Assembly: GCA_035578155.1 (NCBI GenBank)
Contig: JAPWDM010000007.1
Span: forward strand, 30,478,413 to 30,542,412
Origin: Brachynemurus nebulosus
Lineage: Eukaryota; Arthropoda; Insecta; Neuroptera; Myrmeleontidae
DNA: 64,000 nt
Direction: 5' to 3'
In this document: positions 1 through 10,826 of the stretch, piece by piece
Numbering within the stretch: position 1 is the stretch's first letter
Layout of the letters: every line of letters begins with the position of its first letter
Notes under the pieces: model-generated
What the model saw: the letters and a program-made list of their open reading frames with translations, nothing else
Database searches by the model: none
Told to the model about the DNA's origin: nothing
Made by a program: the position numbers and the translations under genes

Positions 1-177
1 CTATGGAGATTTTGCTTCGCCTAATGTTGGTAAATTTGCCGTATTGGCGGAGGAAATTAGGACCTCGGACGTTTTTTCAACATCGCTAGGCACATTGGTT
101 GGACGTTGTTCCACCTCCATTGCATCAGGTACTGGCACGCCAGTTTGGAAGAAACGATCTGCCAGAGAATGGAAATC
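1..177 (-). CDS. NfI: NFI terminal coding exon with two usable frames
   Basis: Begins after AAAAATTAG. In phase 0, from direct joining to the exon ending at 715, it encodes 58 residues starting [20 protein letters not shown] and stops at TAG, which is positions 3-1 of the window. In phase 1, after the 211-nt cassette, it gives a short tail [17 protein letters not shown] and stops at TGA 125-127. Both frames are open and end properly. The 3'UTR and polyadenylation site are outside the window. Confidence 0.8.
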   Translation of the reverse strand, partial: DFHSLADRFFQTGVPVPDAMEVEQRPTNVPSDVEKTSEVLISSANTANLPTLGEAKSP

Positions 178-3100
178 CTAATTTTTTAATATTTAACAAA
201 ATTAATTATCTTATTTTGCCTTTGATTACCTTCATCTAACAACACTACTGTATTCGACTCGGAGGTATTTGGAACGGCTGAATGCGGTACAATAAAGTCC
301 TCTTCTAATGTTATATAGGGGGGTGCATTCCATCGTGGAATTGTCGTGGTGCGCGGGACACCGCGCGCAGACGAGTACACGCTCAAGTTGGTCACGTTTG
401 ATAAGCCTCCCATTGTACTCATGTTTGAATAACTGAAAAGCTACATAACAAAACCATAACAAATTTAATAATTTATCACACCAGTAGGGTACTTGACTGA
501 AAAAAAAACAAACAAAAAACTATTGTTCTTGTACATATACCAGTTAAATGATTTTTTATTTTTTATTTTTGATAAACTTTAACAATATAACTGTTCAATT
601 TTAAGTGAAAAATAGCGCATTGTAATGACGTCACAATTTGAAAACAAACAAACTAGCAATTTTGTATTATTTTTGTAAAATGTATCTACTCGTATGTTAT
701 GGATGGAGACTTACTTGTCCTGGCTGAGAGTGAAAATGGTTGAACGAGAAGTCCCTGCTGGTTGAGTTGAAAGCGGATCCGGACGTGGGCGGTTTACAAT
801 CGATCATGTTCTTATCCGAATCGGGCACAGCTCCGTTTGGACTTAAGGCTGCTGGTGGAGGGGATGAACTTAATTCGGACTGGAGGATCACTTGTTCGTT
901 TGGCGTTGATGTTTCGCTACCTGTAGGTGTTACGGAGGTCGGCGATGAACTTGCCGTATTCATTGACGATAGATCACCTACGTTGTAGTCATCTAAGTAT
1001 CAAATTTAGATTAATTACTACAGAGCGGAACATTAAATTCGCAATTAAGTTGTCAAAAATTAAAACTAGAAATGAAAAGTTATCAAATGGCACAGTTAGA
1101 GTGTAGCAGTTAGACCCATTTTTAGTCTTAATTCTTGAAAACTTAACAAAATCATTCTGCAGTACAGTGATGTCCACATAACGTAATTTGTACTAATGTT
1201 CCACTTTGCATTTTTTTCTAATGATGCGCCCAGCATTGTATTAAAAGTTGTTCGATACATAAATTGCTGTATGTGTGGACACACCCTAAGAAAATTACCG
1301 TACGTACCAGTAGAACGAATAATCGCCACAGGTCGCGCCATTGGAGGTAGTGGAGGTGGTGGTAACATTGCGCTTGGGAAATATTGTGACTTCGGACTTC
1401 TTGATATTTGACTGTTGATCTGTAACGATCAGAATTGGTTAATAATTAGTATATGGGCGATTAATGGGGTACGGGGTGGGGCAAGGTTAGTATTAGAGAG
1501 CGGAATTATATGCATAAAAATATTAAATTTACGCTAAAACATTCATGAATTTTTCCAAAATATATACGATAAAAACACATATTCTCGAAGTCCAATCCCT
1601 AGACCAATCACCTTAATTCAAATCACTTCAAAAGGTCTTGCATGGTGAAAAAGAAAATTTTTTTAATTTGGTGACGTCATCAAGTTTACTAGAATTTTTC
1701 AATTCCGTAAAAAATGTAAATAAAATGGTAGAATGATAAAATTGGAAGCGAATTATAGGTTTTCGAAGCCGTTCTTTTCAAATTAGGCAAATAGGACCAC
1801 TAGAAAAGCGTCTTCTGTTTGACCAGTCACATTTGTCACAAAGGAACTGAGTCACTTTTTGATAGCAAAAATGAAAAGTTCATGTCCAGATTATCCTAAT
1901 TCAATCAATAACTCTCTTTCAAATCTTTTCCATAAAGCTTGAATTGAGAAAAAAAGAAATTTTTAATCTGATGACGTCATCAAGTTTACTAAAATTTTTC
2001 AGTGCTAACTTTGGGTGGTGGGATCCGCTCCCAAGGGTAGATACAAAGTTTTAATTATATATCAAAAAAATTAATCTATATGCAAAATATGTAAATTGCG
2101 CTCTCTAATCATAATTTGTAATGTGTACCTGTGAGTTTTGTGGACTGTTTTCGGCTTCTTGGCAAACAAATGTAACGAAATCGGACAGTGTATCGTGGCC
2201 ATTTTCCGGATACTTGACAGTATTATGGTGAGAATGAGTCTCTGCGCCTGGACTGTGATGGTAAAACACGGCCCCGCTAGGACTTGTAGTGTGTGACGAA
2301 GACGTTACCACAGACGTATTCTGTGCTAGTCCTACAAAAATATCTTCTTTAAAATTCAAATATTACAAATAATAGGATAACGTTCGAATTAAAATTATTT
2401 ATTTTTAGTTATTTTAAGTTTTTGGGATAATCTTTAGAAATTTGAAGACTAAATTATTACCATCTTCCTGAGATCTTGGAATTGCTAGGCATCGCGCCGA
2501 ATATGACCGAGAGTTCGGTATACTCTGATGGCTACAATGTGCCGATAGTTCTAAACTATCACTTGAACGGGATAACGGTGTGAAGTCAGTTAATTCTGGA
2601 ATAGTAACAGGTTTCTCGACTTTACCACTTCGTATTATTCCGGATGAGTGTAGAGATCGAGGGCCTAAATTCAAAATTAAACAATTTTTGTTAGTACTTT
2701 AAGGCGCCGGTTATATTGCGGATTCAAAATTCGTTTTATTAGTCAAAAAAAAGCAAAACAGAATTTTACAAAAAATAACTGGGACAAAAAAACAAAAACT
2801 CAAAAACTAGAAGATTGTTAGTGATAAACGGGAGTTGAAAGATTAAAAATTGGAGTGTTTAAATTGAATATTTCCAAATTGGCTTACCGTATTCAAGTTC
2901 TTCTTGTCGTGGAGACGAACCACATCGTTCTTGTGGCGGCCCAGAGTCGACAGAACATAAGGGGTCTAAAATATTTTAAATTATCAATAGCAGAAAATTC
3001 GATTTTTTCTTGCAAACTTTATACAGTTTTGGTTCGTTTAGTAATATAGGCGTGAGTTCTTATTCTCTTTAACTCTCTTATACTACAAATTATAATTCAA

Positions 3101-6100
3101 TTTACGATATATCTATTAAGAAAAGTGTATTACTAAACGAATCGATGCTATACATACTGAACTTACAGTAGGCACTAGGTACAATCATCGTTTGCGTGAG
3201 TGTCGTGGACACGGGTATTCCTCGGTCGTCCGATTCGCTCATCGGAACCGGCACATTCCCCACTTGATTCGAATAGCTATTGCAATAGTATGACTGTTCC
3301 GTTTTGATTGAATTTGTTGAATTGTTTTGCGCCTCATTGACATCATACAGAATTGACGGTTTCGAGAGTTTCCATAATTCTGCCGAGCCAAATACGCCAG
3401 TGGCCAATATGATTTCGTTGCATATGACACCATTGTATGGGTTATAGTTTCTTTGTTTTCGATCGTCTTTTTCACGATTATTGTGACAATTAAACGCGTC
3501 TAAAAATCACAAACAGATAAAAAAGAGGACCGAAAAACAGTACAGTTTAATGGACACTGGTACGAGTAGATGGGTACGCGATAGAGTTCATTATTGTTAT
3601 TATAATTAGTTGTTGTTTGTTATGTATGCAAGTTTATTGGGAGAAGAGATGTAACACAACGGCATTATAGACTGAGAGCCAGCGTGCATTTTATTCAGAC
3701 AGTTTATATGTTATATATGTATCTATATGTTTCTGTTACTCAATTTTCATCATCAACGATTTTAAACTGAACCGTGACTCAATCGTAAACGGAATTGTAA
3801 TTTGAACAAAACAAAAATTTTACCGGACCGAGACCGGACTGATAGTGAACTGTGATTGGTACCTACTATAATGTGGAGCAAACCTACATTGATAACTTGT
3901 CGTACATTGAGGACTTGTCGTTTTTTGCAAATCTCTCGAAAAATATCGACTTTTCAACAAAAAGATTTATTAGAAAATTTATTATTTATAAAGTTTACTA
4001 CAAAAAAGGTTCAATTACTTTGTCTTGGAAAATGAAATATTTAATAATAAGTTGCTATTTTTTCAAAATTATGTAAAATAAAGATATTTAACTACAGTAG
4101 AGTCCCGGTCATCCGTCCTTCGGTTATCCGCCATTCCGTTTTATCCGCCACACCATCGATATTTTTAAAATTAATTAATGCCATATTTAAAAAGTCGGCC
4201 GATAGCGTGTATGTATCAGTGAGGTTTCATGAAAATCACTAGTTTTTTTCGCTCATTTTAAACCATCTTATCTACAATTTCCGGCAGTAAGTCAATGTTA
4301 AACTGATGGTTAAACTGTGTACAGTATAATTAAACTGATTATAAGTTTATTTTAATATCTTTTAACATTAATATGTATGTGTACATTTACGCTTTTGTAA
4401 TTTCTAAATGTACACTAAATATACAATAAACAAACGTTAATAGTGTACTAAATTTGTTTTTTATTCAACTCTCCCTATTATCCGCCCTTCCGCCGGCCCG
4501 TTTATGGCGGATAACCGGGACTCTACTGTATTTCTAATTATTTTTACATTTTCACAAAATTTCAATAGGTAAAAAAAATTGTCTGAATGAAATGCCCGCA
4601 AGCTCTCTGTCTATTTAAATTGTATTGTGAGCTCTGAGTGCATGGAGTGCATGGAGTGCTCTGAGTGCTCTGAGTATGTTGCATGCTTGGGTCATTGCAA
4701 TGCGCGGTGATCGCTTGGTGATGGATTGTTCACCAGTTAGCAATGTCCAGCACGCATTTCCACGTGATCGGAATCAAAACGAATAACAACAATTCACCAC
4801 TTTCATATAGGCGTAACACCGATATAATAAATTCGTGATAGGAATTTGCATCATTCATTGCAAATTTGCTGAATTTACGATCTTGTTTTGTTTTGTTTTG
4901 TTTTGTGTTCGCAATTTCGCAATAAAATATTCATACTCGCGCAAAAGATTAACAAAAATGATGCGAAGTCATTCAACTGTGGCGCTTGTCATTAATTCGT
5001 TTTCACTCGACAACTTCAAACAAACATCTGTTTTATACTAAAGAGATCACGTTCGACTTCTTCAATCTGGGAAAAATGTTTCACGAACGGGTGACAGCGA
5101 TTTTATTGTATAGGAATTTTATTTCGTATATTTACAGAGGTGTCCCCAATAAGTTAAAGAGTTATTGTTCAACAGCCAATAATTCGAAATGTCTTTTTCT
5201 TTCAGTAACTTTTTACTGTAAGCGCAATTTTTCTTTAGCAATTAGAAAAAAATTTCAAAATACAATTTTTTTAAAATTTTTGATGTTAATTTCCGAGATA
5301 TGCATAGAAAGCAGAGAAAGAAGACATTTCATTGTATGAAAATCTCTGCTTCACAGTCTACAAGAAAAAAGTTTGGGATCAAAACTCGAAAACGGACGAC
5401 AATCATAGAAAAATTTTAATTTTATTAGGGACACCCGGTATGCGTATTATGATTAGGGAGCGTCGATAAACTACGTAGCTTGTTCGGGAGTGAGGGAGGG
5501 ATTATATAGTAAGTTATGCTAAGCTCTACGAGAGGAAAGCGATTTCCGAATCGAGCTATATGTAATTCTTCATTTATTTTATTTAGCACAATGTGAATGT
5601 GAAATTTCACAAAACTAGCTCAGCTGGATTATGTTAGCATTTGATCACACAGTTTTTGCAGTAAGGAGATGCGTTTTATAAGGAAATATTGCGTTAAGCT
5701 GTAAAATAAAAAAATGTCTAAATTTGATATTTTATAATAAAAAAGATATTATTTCAATTGAATGTCTTCTGGACTTAACAGGATAAAACTACCTTGCATG
5801 GGCTTAGAGGTGAGAGGAGGGATTTAATGGATGTCCGAATGTAACTACGTAGTCTATGAACGCTCCCTTTGAACGACGGACAACAGTGGTTTCACTGTAG
5901 AGAAGTTTCAGTGTGTTATATTATACGTACCATGGTTATTGATGAAATTCGCTAAATAAAGATCTAATTCGCGTACGGATACATTTATGTGGTATGGATT
6001 CACGCACAGTCCCGGTTGGGAGCATTCTGGATTCTTTTCCAGTCGTTCGCCGTCTGTACTTTCTAGTGGAATTGCTTTAAATAATATTACCATAACTAGA

Positions 6101-8143
6101 TCTAATCGCCAAACCTACAATACAAAATATTTTTGCAACGATTAAATTGACGAATATTCGAGGTTGTTTGGTAGTGTTTGTGATTTCTGTAGAATTCTGT
6201 AGAATATGTATATATATGAACGCACCTTATCAGCCTGTCTTAAACAGTCGATTCGTCGCATTTTGCCTTTTTGATCAGGATTCGATAATACGCACATGGC
6301 TGTCCGTTTGCCGGTAATACTGAGTACAAAATCTTCACGACACTCCTGTGTTATATCTTTTCGTAATTTGCCTAATAATCTTGACGCCCATTTTTGTTTT
6401 ACTTCAGCCTTTTCATTCTAAATAAAAAAAAATTAATTATATGCTTAAGGTTAACTTCAGGTGTAAAAAAAGGGCAGGTGGGATACTACATTGTAAAATA
6501 GATTTCTTTTAGCCTGGAATCATTTCCGCCATTAATTGGAATAATACTAGATCGTGTAATATGAAATGTCGTTTTCCGACCACTTGGCCGAACATGTAAT
6601 TCAGACAAATATCGATACTTTTTTAAGCATTAGAGAAATGTTTAAAAGTAATTCGTTAATTTTAAATAGAATTACTGCAGGCTGGAATCATTTCGGCCAT
6701 TAATTAGAATAATATTAGATCGTGTAATATGAAATGTCGTTTTCCGACCACTTAATCGAAAATGTAATTCAGATGAATATCGACACTCAGGACCGGATCA
6801 TTGTATAGACAAATGAGAGAAATGACTAGGGCCCGATTAAACTATCTGTTTTAAATATTTGAATCAGTATTTTTATATTTTTTTTGTGCTCCGTATTTTG
6901 TGGGAGTGGGAGGCGGCCCGGTAAGAAGAAAATATCTAGGGCCCCAAAGTGGTTTAATCCGTTCCTGTCCATCACATGGCAACATTTATTTACTTTTATA
7001 AACACAATCCATTTGGCAATTTTTATTTATTTTTTTTATTTAAGCGAAAAATCTTTCTTAATTTCAGCAATAAGCGAATTTGACAGTGTCAAAAAAATTT
7101 CTTTTTGTTACCTCGTGTAAAAATGTTTGTTAAAACTTCATTTTAAACGAAGAGACTTAAATGTAATTTAAAATCGATAGATATGGTGTCTTTTTTTTTT
7201 TTGTTAAAAAATATTACTGATCTAGGGTAATTTGGAATACATAATTTTAAAGCCTTATCGTTATTAGTATAATGCTTGGTGTATGTTACGAATACGAATA
7301 TATACTAAGCTCACTGGAAACAAGCCAATTACAATATAATAACGTGGCTGTTTAATTTTACTAATAAACTATAATAACATCAATTACACCAGAGGGGTGA
7401 ATGGGTGTGATAGTAAATTAGAGTACGTTTTTTGTACGAGTTTGTGTTTTTAAATAAAAGAATATTTTAACCGACCGAATGTAGGCTAACGGCGTAAAAG
7501 TGGCAAGTACTATGTAGTTTATTTTGTTGTTTAATGAGCGTTTAAAAATTATTATAAACAGTTTAGATTTGGAAAAATTTCTGGTTAAATTCGTTTATTT
7601 GTCGGTGGGTTTTGATTATTAGTATACAAATGCTGGTTTTTATGTATATTTAGTACAGTATATCCTATTTTTATGCGATGGATAGGGACCGTATAGGAAT
7701 AAAATAAGTTTCGTCGAAAATTTTTTCATCAAGATAAAATTGAAAACAAATATTTTACTTAGCAAAAAATACCACGTTTATTTTTTAATTGTGACAATTG
7801 TTTCAAGCTTAATTGCTTATTTTCATTCATTTTAAACATTTTCAAGTTTATAAAAAAGTGACAAAATGTGATGAAATAATTAATGTAGTTACATATCTTT
7901 TCAAAATTTGATTATCAATGTGACACGTGAATTTGGAAAAAAATGGAAATCGTATTTCGCATACACTAATGTTTTTAAAATAGAGAAAGACAATTTGTAA
8001 ATGTGTTAGTTACATAGATATACAGGGTGTAAAACAAATAACTTTTGTCCTTTTGTGGGGTGACTCATAGCACCCTGTAGACACTAAAACCGCAGGAATT
8101 TTTTCGGAATTAACAGTCACGTCACCCCCCAAAAGGATAAGAG

Positions 8144-8209
<66 letters not shown>

Positions 8210-8746
8210 GGTGTAAGGGAAATAACTCTTATTCTTTTGAGGGGTGACGCGACTGTTAATTCCGAAAAAATTCCTGCGGTTTTAATGTCTACAGGGTGCT
8301 ATGAGTCACCCCACAAAAGGACGAAAGTTATTTGTTTTACACCCTGTAGAAAAAGTTACAAAAAGTTACAAAAAATTACAAATAACTTTACAAAAAAGAA
8401 ATTAATGATTCTAATGGTACTGAAAATTTTTAGATAAAATTTGATTAAAATTCACCTTTTATAAGTTTCACTGTACAGAAAAAATTTCGTGGATTTTTTA
8501 AAAGTTGTTTTCGTGACCTTTACATATACAATTGTCTTTCCCTATTTCAAATCACTGGTGTAATTGATTTAAAAAAAATTTCTTATTTACCTGTAATTCG
8601 TCTTTGCATTGTCGTTCTTCTTCTAGTGACATCCGTTTTTCATGTTTTTTGTAATATTTCCGTTTGGCCGCTTGTAAATTAAACCATGTGTAGGAGAACG
8701 ACTTAACGAACGGTAACAGGGCTTCAATAAATGGATGAAATTCATC
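1..8746 (-). CDS. NfI: Nuclear Factor I (NFI/CTF) transcription factor, multi-exon gene (overall span)
   Basis: Site-specific DNA-binding transcription factor of the NFI family, which binds TTGGC half-sites as a dimer in the nucleus. I joined exons 8746-8591, 6417-6226, 6114-5931, 3499-3167, 2965-2888, 2664-2461, 2331-2129, 1419-1308, 977-715, optional 440-230, and 177-1. All have GT-AG borders and agree in phase. The first three carry the NFI N-terminal helix and the MH1-like DNA-binding domain, including [22 protein letters not shown] and [19 protein letters not shown]. The Cys-x5-Cys-x4-His spacing expected of the zinc site is present. The rest is Ser/Thr/Pro-rich activation region with the conserved [13 protein letters not shown] block. 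From 8746 the CDS encodes 575 residues before the alternative C-termini. The initiating exon lies upstream and is uncertain. The 3'UTR lies before the window. Family assignment is firm from established NFI sequence features; the isoform structure is inferred. Confidence 0.93.
230..440 (-). CDS. NfI: NFI cassette exon that changes the reading frame
   Basis: 211 nt (70 codons plus one base). With the acceptor TGTTATGTAG ending at 441, the phase-0 frame reads [20 protein letters not shown] and ends LLDE plus one base before GTAATC. A nearer AG eight bases downstream would give a frame with an internal stop before the donor, so the upstream AG is preferred. Including the exon shifts the following exon into a frame ending at TGA 125-127; skipping it keeps the longer terminal frame. 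Confidence 0.7.
715..977 (-). CDS. NfI: NFI exon: Ser/Thr/Pro-rich C-terminal region
   Basis: 263 nt, phase 1 in and phase 0 out. Encodes [20 protein letters not shown], then [20 protein letters not shown], and ends NHFHSQPGQ at a GTAAGT donor. Composition matches the Thr/Ser/Pro-rich tail of vertebrate NFI (TSPTYSTPSTSP). Because it ends in phase 0, it can splice either to the cassette exon at 440-230 or straight to the terminal exon at 177. Confidence 0.88.
1308..1419 (-). CDS. NfI: NFI exon: conserved polyproline block
   Basis: 112 nt, phase 0 in and phase 1 out. Encodes [17 protein letters not shown] followed by [14 protein letters not shown], almost the same as the vertebrate NFI block MLPPPPPPPMARPV. 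Acceptor GTTACAG, donor GTACGT. Confidence 0.92.
1492..2109. mobile_element. MITE with ATTAGAGAGCG inverted termini
   Basis: The ends ATTAGAGAGCGGAATTAT (left) and the reverse complement of CGCTCTCTAAT (right) form an inverted repeat within an NFI intron. Inside, two related units about 300 bp apart share TGACGTCATCAAGTTTACT (positions 1672 and 1972). No coding capacity. Target duplication is not clear. Confidence 0.55.
2129..2331 (-). CDS. NfI: NFI exon: conserved His/Pro and 'DTLxxFV' segment
   Basis: 203 nt, phase 1 in and phase 0 out. The frame [20 protein letters not shown] runs to [20 protein letters not shown] and then [14 protein letters not shown]. It corresponds to vertebrate ...[20 protein letters not shown]..., so this exon anchors the C-terminal half to NFI. 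Acceptor TTTGTAG, donor GTACAC. Confidence 0.9.
2461..2664 (-). CDS. NfI: NFI exon: Ser-rich activation segment
   Basis: 204 nt, phase 1 in and out, a multiple of three. Encodes [20 protein letters not shown], then [20 protein letters not shown] and a Ser/Arg-rich end. The KVEKPV stretch recalls the vertebrate KKPEKP/KSEKS region. Acceptor TTTAG, donor GTAATA. Confidence 0.82.
2888..2965 (-). CDS. NfI: NFI short exon
   Basis: 78 nt; acceptor ATTTTAG, donor GTAAGC, phase 1 in and out. Encodes [20 protein letters not shown] followed by EELEY. At 78 nt it is a multiple of three and symmetric in phase, so it could be skipped without a frameshift. Identity rests on phase continuity and good splice sites, because this part of NFI is poorly conserved. 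Confidence 0.75.
3167..3499 (-). CDS. NfI: NFI exon: start of the CTF/NFI transactivation region
   Basis: 333 nt, entering in phase 1 (G|AC gives Asp) and leaving in phase 1 (TAC T|GTAAGT). It contains [20 protein letters not shown], which aligns by eye with the vertebrate block [20 protein letters not shown]. It continues with an Asn/Ser/Thr-rich stretch and a run of acidic residues (MSESDDRG). This is the first less-conserved segment after the DNA-binding domain. The 2.4-kb intron upstream holds two inverted-repeat elements. Confidence 0.9.
4095..4528. mobile_element. pogo/Tc1-like MITE
   Basis: 434 bp flanked by TA on both sides. Left end CAGTAGAGTCCCGGTCATCC, right end the inverted GGATAACCGGGACTCTACTG, with further inner copies of the ATCCGCC motif. 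CAGT-starting termini with TA duplication are typical of the pogo branch of Tc1/mariner. No transposase. Lies in the NFI intron between 3500 and 5930. Confidence 0.75.
5133..5440. mobile_element. Short inverted-repeat element (TA-flanked MITE)
   Basis: Left TACAGAGGTGTCCCCAATAA and right TTATTAGGGACACCCGGTA are imperfect inverted repeats. About 308 bp, no coding capacity, in the same NFI intron as the pogo-like MITE. Confidence 0.55.
5931..6114 (-). CDS. NfI: NFI exon: MH1-like DNA-binding domain, second part
   Basis: 184 nt, starting in phase 0 with [20 protein letters not shown] and ending in phase 1 within the Gly codon of NNHG. It includes [13 protein letters not shown], giving the Cys-x5-Cys-x4-His arrangement that holds zinc in the NFI MH1 fold, followed by the dimerisation and DNA-contact strand [12 protein letters not shown]. 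Acceptor TTGTAG, donor GTACGT. The intron separating it from the previous exon is only 111 nt. Confidence 0.95.
6226..6417 (-). CDS. NfI: NFI exon: MH1-like DNA-binding domain, first part
   Basis: 192 nt, 64 codons, phase 0 at both ends; acceptor TTATTTAG, donor GTGCGT. Reads [20 protein letters not shown], then [20 protein letters not shown], then [20 protein letters not shown] and QADK. It continues directly from the preceding exon in every known NFI and holds conserved cysteines of the DNA-binding domain. The intron before it (6418-8590) contains a satellite block and two inverted-repeat elements. Confidence 0.95.
6495..6787 (+). repeat. 168-bp satellite block A (about 1.8 units)
   Basis: AATATGAAATGTCGTTTTCC recurs at 6558 and 6726, a period of 168 bases, followed each time by GACCACTT and a TCAGA-AATATCGA segment. 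The same monomer is found at 26.7-27.2 kb and, inverted, at 50.3-50.7 kb. In an NFI intron. Confidence 0.85.
6788..6967. mobile_element. hAT-like MITE next to satellite block A
   Basis: Left CAGGACCGGATCATTG and right reverse complement CAGGAACGGATTAAACC are inverted termini. 180 bp. Flanking octamers match only in part, so the insertion is old or the border is off by a few bases. Confidence 0.5.
8021..8348. mobile_element. Palindromic foldback MITE with a (TA)n centre
   Basis: Both arms begin TACAGGGTGTAA and stay complementary for over 120 bases up to a (TA)n tract at 8144-8206. Whole element about 328 bp, capable of a single long hairpin. Non-coding, in an NFI intron. Confidence 0.8.
8144..8206. 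repeat. (TA)n microsatellite at palindrome centre
   Basis: About 31 uninterrupted TA units lying exactly at the axis of the 8021-8348 palindrome. Confidence 0.95.
8591..8746 (-). CDS. NfI: NFI exon: N-terminal DNA-binding segment
   Basis: This 156-nt exon (52 codons, phase 0 at both ends) starts after TTTATTTACAG and ends at CAG before GTAAAT. It encodes [20 protein letters not shown], then [20 protein letters not shown] and an acidic [11 protein letters not shown] tail. This is the diagnostic NFI pre-MH1 helix, rich in basic residues that contact DNA. It is nearly identical to other animal NFI proteins, which makes it the most secure exon in the window. Confidence 0.95.
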
Positions 8747-9128
8747 CTGTAAATAAACAATTAAACACACGTCGCTCTAAATATTTGTGAATTTATAGCT
8801 CACATTTCAAACAAGATCATATTGTCAGTTTCAAGATACCAGCACCGCGGAATTCTTAACAAATTCTTCGTATGTGTATTTTAGAACGAAGTTAAAATAT
8901 TCATTTGAAACAGTACAGTGGCGTTATTTAATATTGTGTACGGTAAATAATGCACTCCTTTGAGTTGTAACAATATGATCCCGTTCAATTAAAGAACATA
9001 AACCATCCAGACAATTAGGGAACATTAATATATACTTAATTGATACATTTAAAAAAATACGTTAGACTAAACACTTAAACATTATATGTATATATACATA
9101 TATATTTATATGTATGTATACATTTTAA

Positions 9129-9763
9129 GACGGATCCACACGCGAACGAACGTATGCGAACAAACGTAAACGAACAAATATGGACGTAGTCACGAAACCG
9201 AATAAACAAACACAAGTGTTTCCGATTTCTTGTCCGTACATCAGAGAAAAAGATTGGTTTGTGTTTACTTGCGTTTGTGGAAGATTGTGATTGATTAAAA
9301 ATTGTTCTAAGAATAAATTGACATAGACAGTTTAAAATAAATTCAGTTAATAATTTTTTAAAATCGCCAGATTTGAAATTTTTTCAGAAAAAAAAATTAA
9401 ATGAATTGTAGAATGTTTTAGATCCTTTTTTAGCTCTGAAAGTGAAATAAAAGGCAATCTCTACAGCTAGAAATCGCAACATAATCCTAACGTTTAGATA
9501 TTTTTGAACTGACTGATTCGGAATTTTCACAGATTATATCGGTTAGTAAATTAGACGCATTATAATGACTTTTGCTTTTATAAAGCGAAACTATTCACCA
9601 TCTTTTTGAACTTTTTGGTTTTTAAAGATCGCATGATAAAATTGACAGCGTTTGCAATGATAATGTTATTGTGATATCTCTGGTTTATTTGTGTTTGTCC
9701 CTGTTCGTGTTGTTCGTTCGCGTTTGTTCGCATTTGTCTTGATTCGTTATATGTGGACCCGGC
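9129..9763. mobile_element. TTAA-type MITE
   Basis: Left end after TTAA reads GACGGATCCACACGCGAACG. The right end is its imperfect inverse (GTTCGCATTTG ... TGTGGACCCGGC) followed by TTTA. TTAA targets are usual for piggyBac-type elements. Internal CGAACGAAC-type repeats are seen in both arms. No coding capacity. Confidence 0.5.
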
Positions 9764-10571
9764 TTTATAGACATAAAGTAACACTGCTCTATCCTTAATA
9801 ATTCACATATATCCAGATTCAACAGTGTTTTTAAACAATTACATAAAAAAAAACTTATATGTATATTGACACCTGACGATCTTTGCATGCAAAACATCTT
9901 TCATACTGGCTGCCAAGTTTGATCCACGTGTGCCATTTGGAGGGATGTCAAATTTTAAAAACTAATATTTTTTTTTTGTTGTATTCGGTTGACAATTTGA
10001 AAACAAACTTTAACAAGCCCGAAGCACATCAAACTCAACAGCCGAATATATTATGTTTGTGATTCGAAAAAAATTTCTTTCATTTTTACATTTGTTCATC
10101 TTGTTTTGGATCAAGATAAGTGTTGTAACCTAAGTGCTGCATGCGAATATTGAGATTACGTTCATTTGAGTACATTTGAAGAGAACAGTTTTTTTTTTGT
10201 GCGATTTAAACGAAAATAATTTGCCCGAAAGGTATTTTCAACTTGTGAAAATATCTGTTCGGCTGGACCCAGACTCTTCCGATCCTAACACCGGTTTGTG
10301 GATCTGAATTGCCCGAAATATATACATGCATTTCGCTTTGGGGATGTAAAAAATTGTTTGAATGTCTCATTTTTTGTTTTGATTAGATATTTTCAATTTT
10401 ATGAATTTTTCATTATAAAGTCAAATTTTTGAAATAACGCCAAATTTTTTTTTCTCACCGAATAATTGCATTGCATTTTTTTTTTTATTAAGTGGCATAC
10501 TGCATATGAAATAATATCATTCATTAAATGTGTGTTTACAAACTGAAGACAAATATTGAAAATTTACTTAA

Positions 10572-10826
10572 ACGGGTGACATTTTTTTGGTGCTTGGTAC
10601 ACGGTGGTTAAAAAAAAAATTGTGTATTGTGTTCGCATACAATGTCTTACATTCGTTAGTTTCATTGAGAAGTTGTTGGTAAGTTTTCTTTTTGTACTCA
10701 TTTTTTGGTGTTTAAATGTGGTGGGGGTGTTGGCAAGAACAATTAACCTGCACCTCCACCGGCATAATATGGTACGATATGCGTGTGGGCCCCATTTATG
10801 TGACTGCACTTCACAAGGTCACGCGT
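10572..10826. mobile_element. Short TTAA-flanked inverted-repeat element
   Basis: TTAA precedes ACGGGTGAC on the left and follows GTCACGCGT on the right. 255 bp, non-coding. Short termini make this less certain than the other MITEs. Confidence 0.4.

Noticed and set aside
232..432. Alternative frame of the NFI cassette exon ([14 protein letters not shown]...)
   Set aside because: Needs the nearer AG, ends in a stop before the donor, and lacks the Ser/Thr/Pro character of this protein region.
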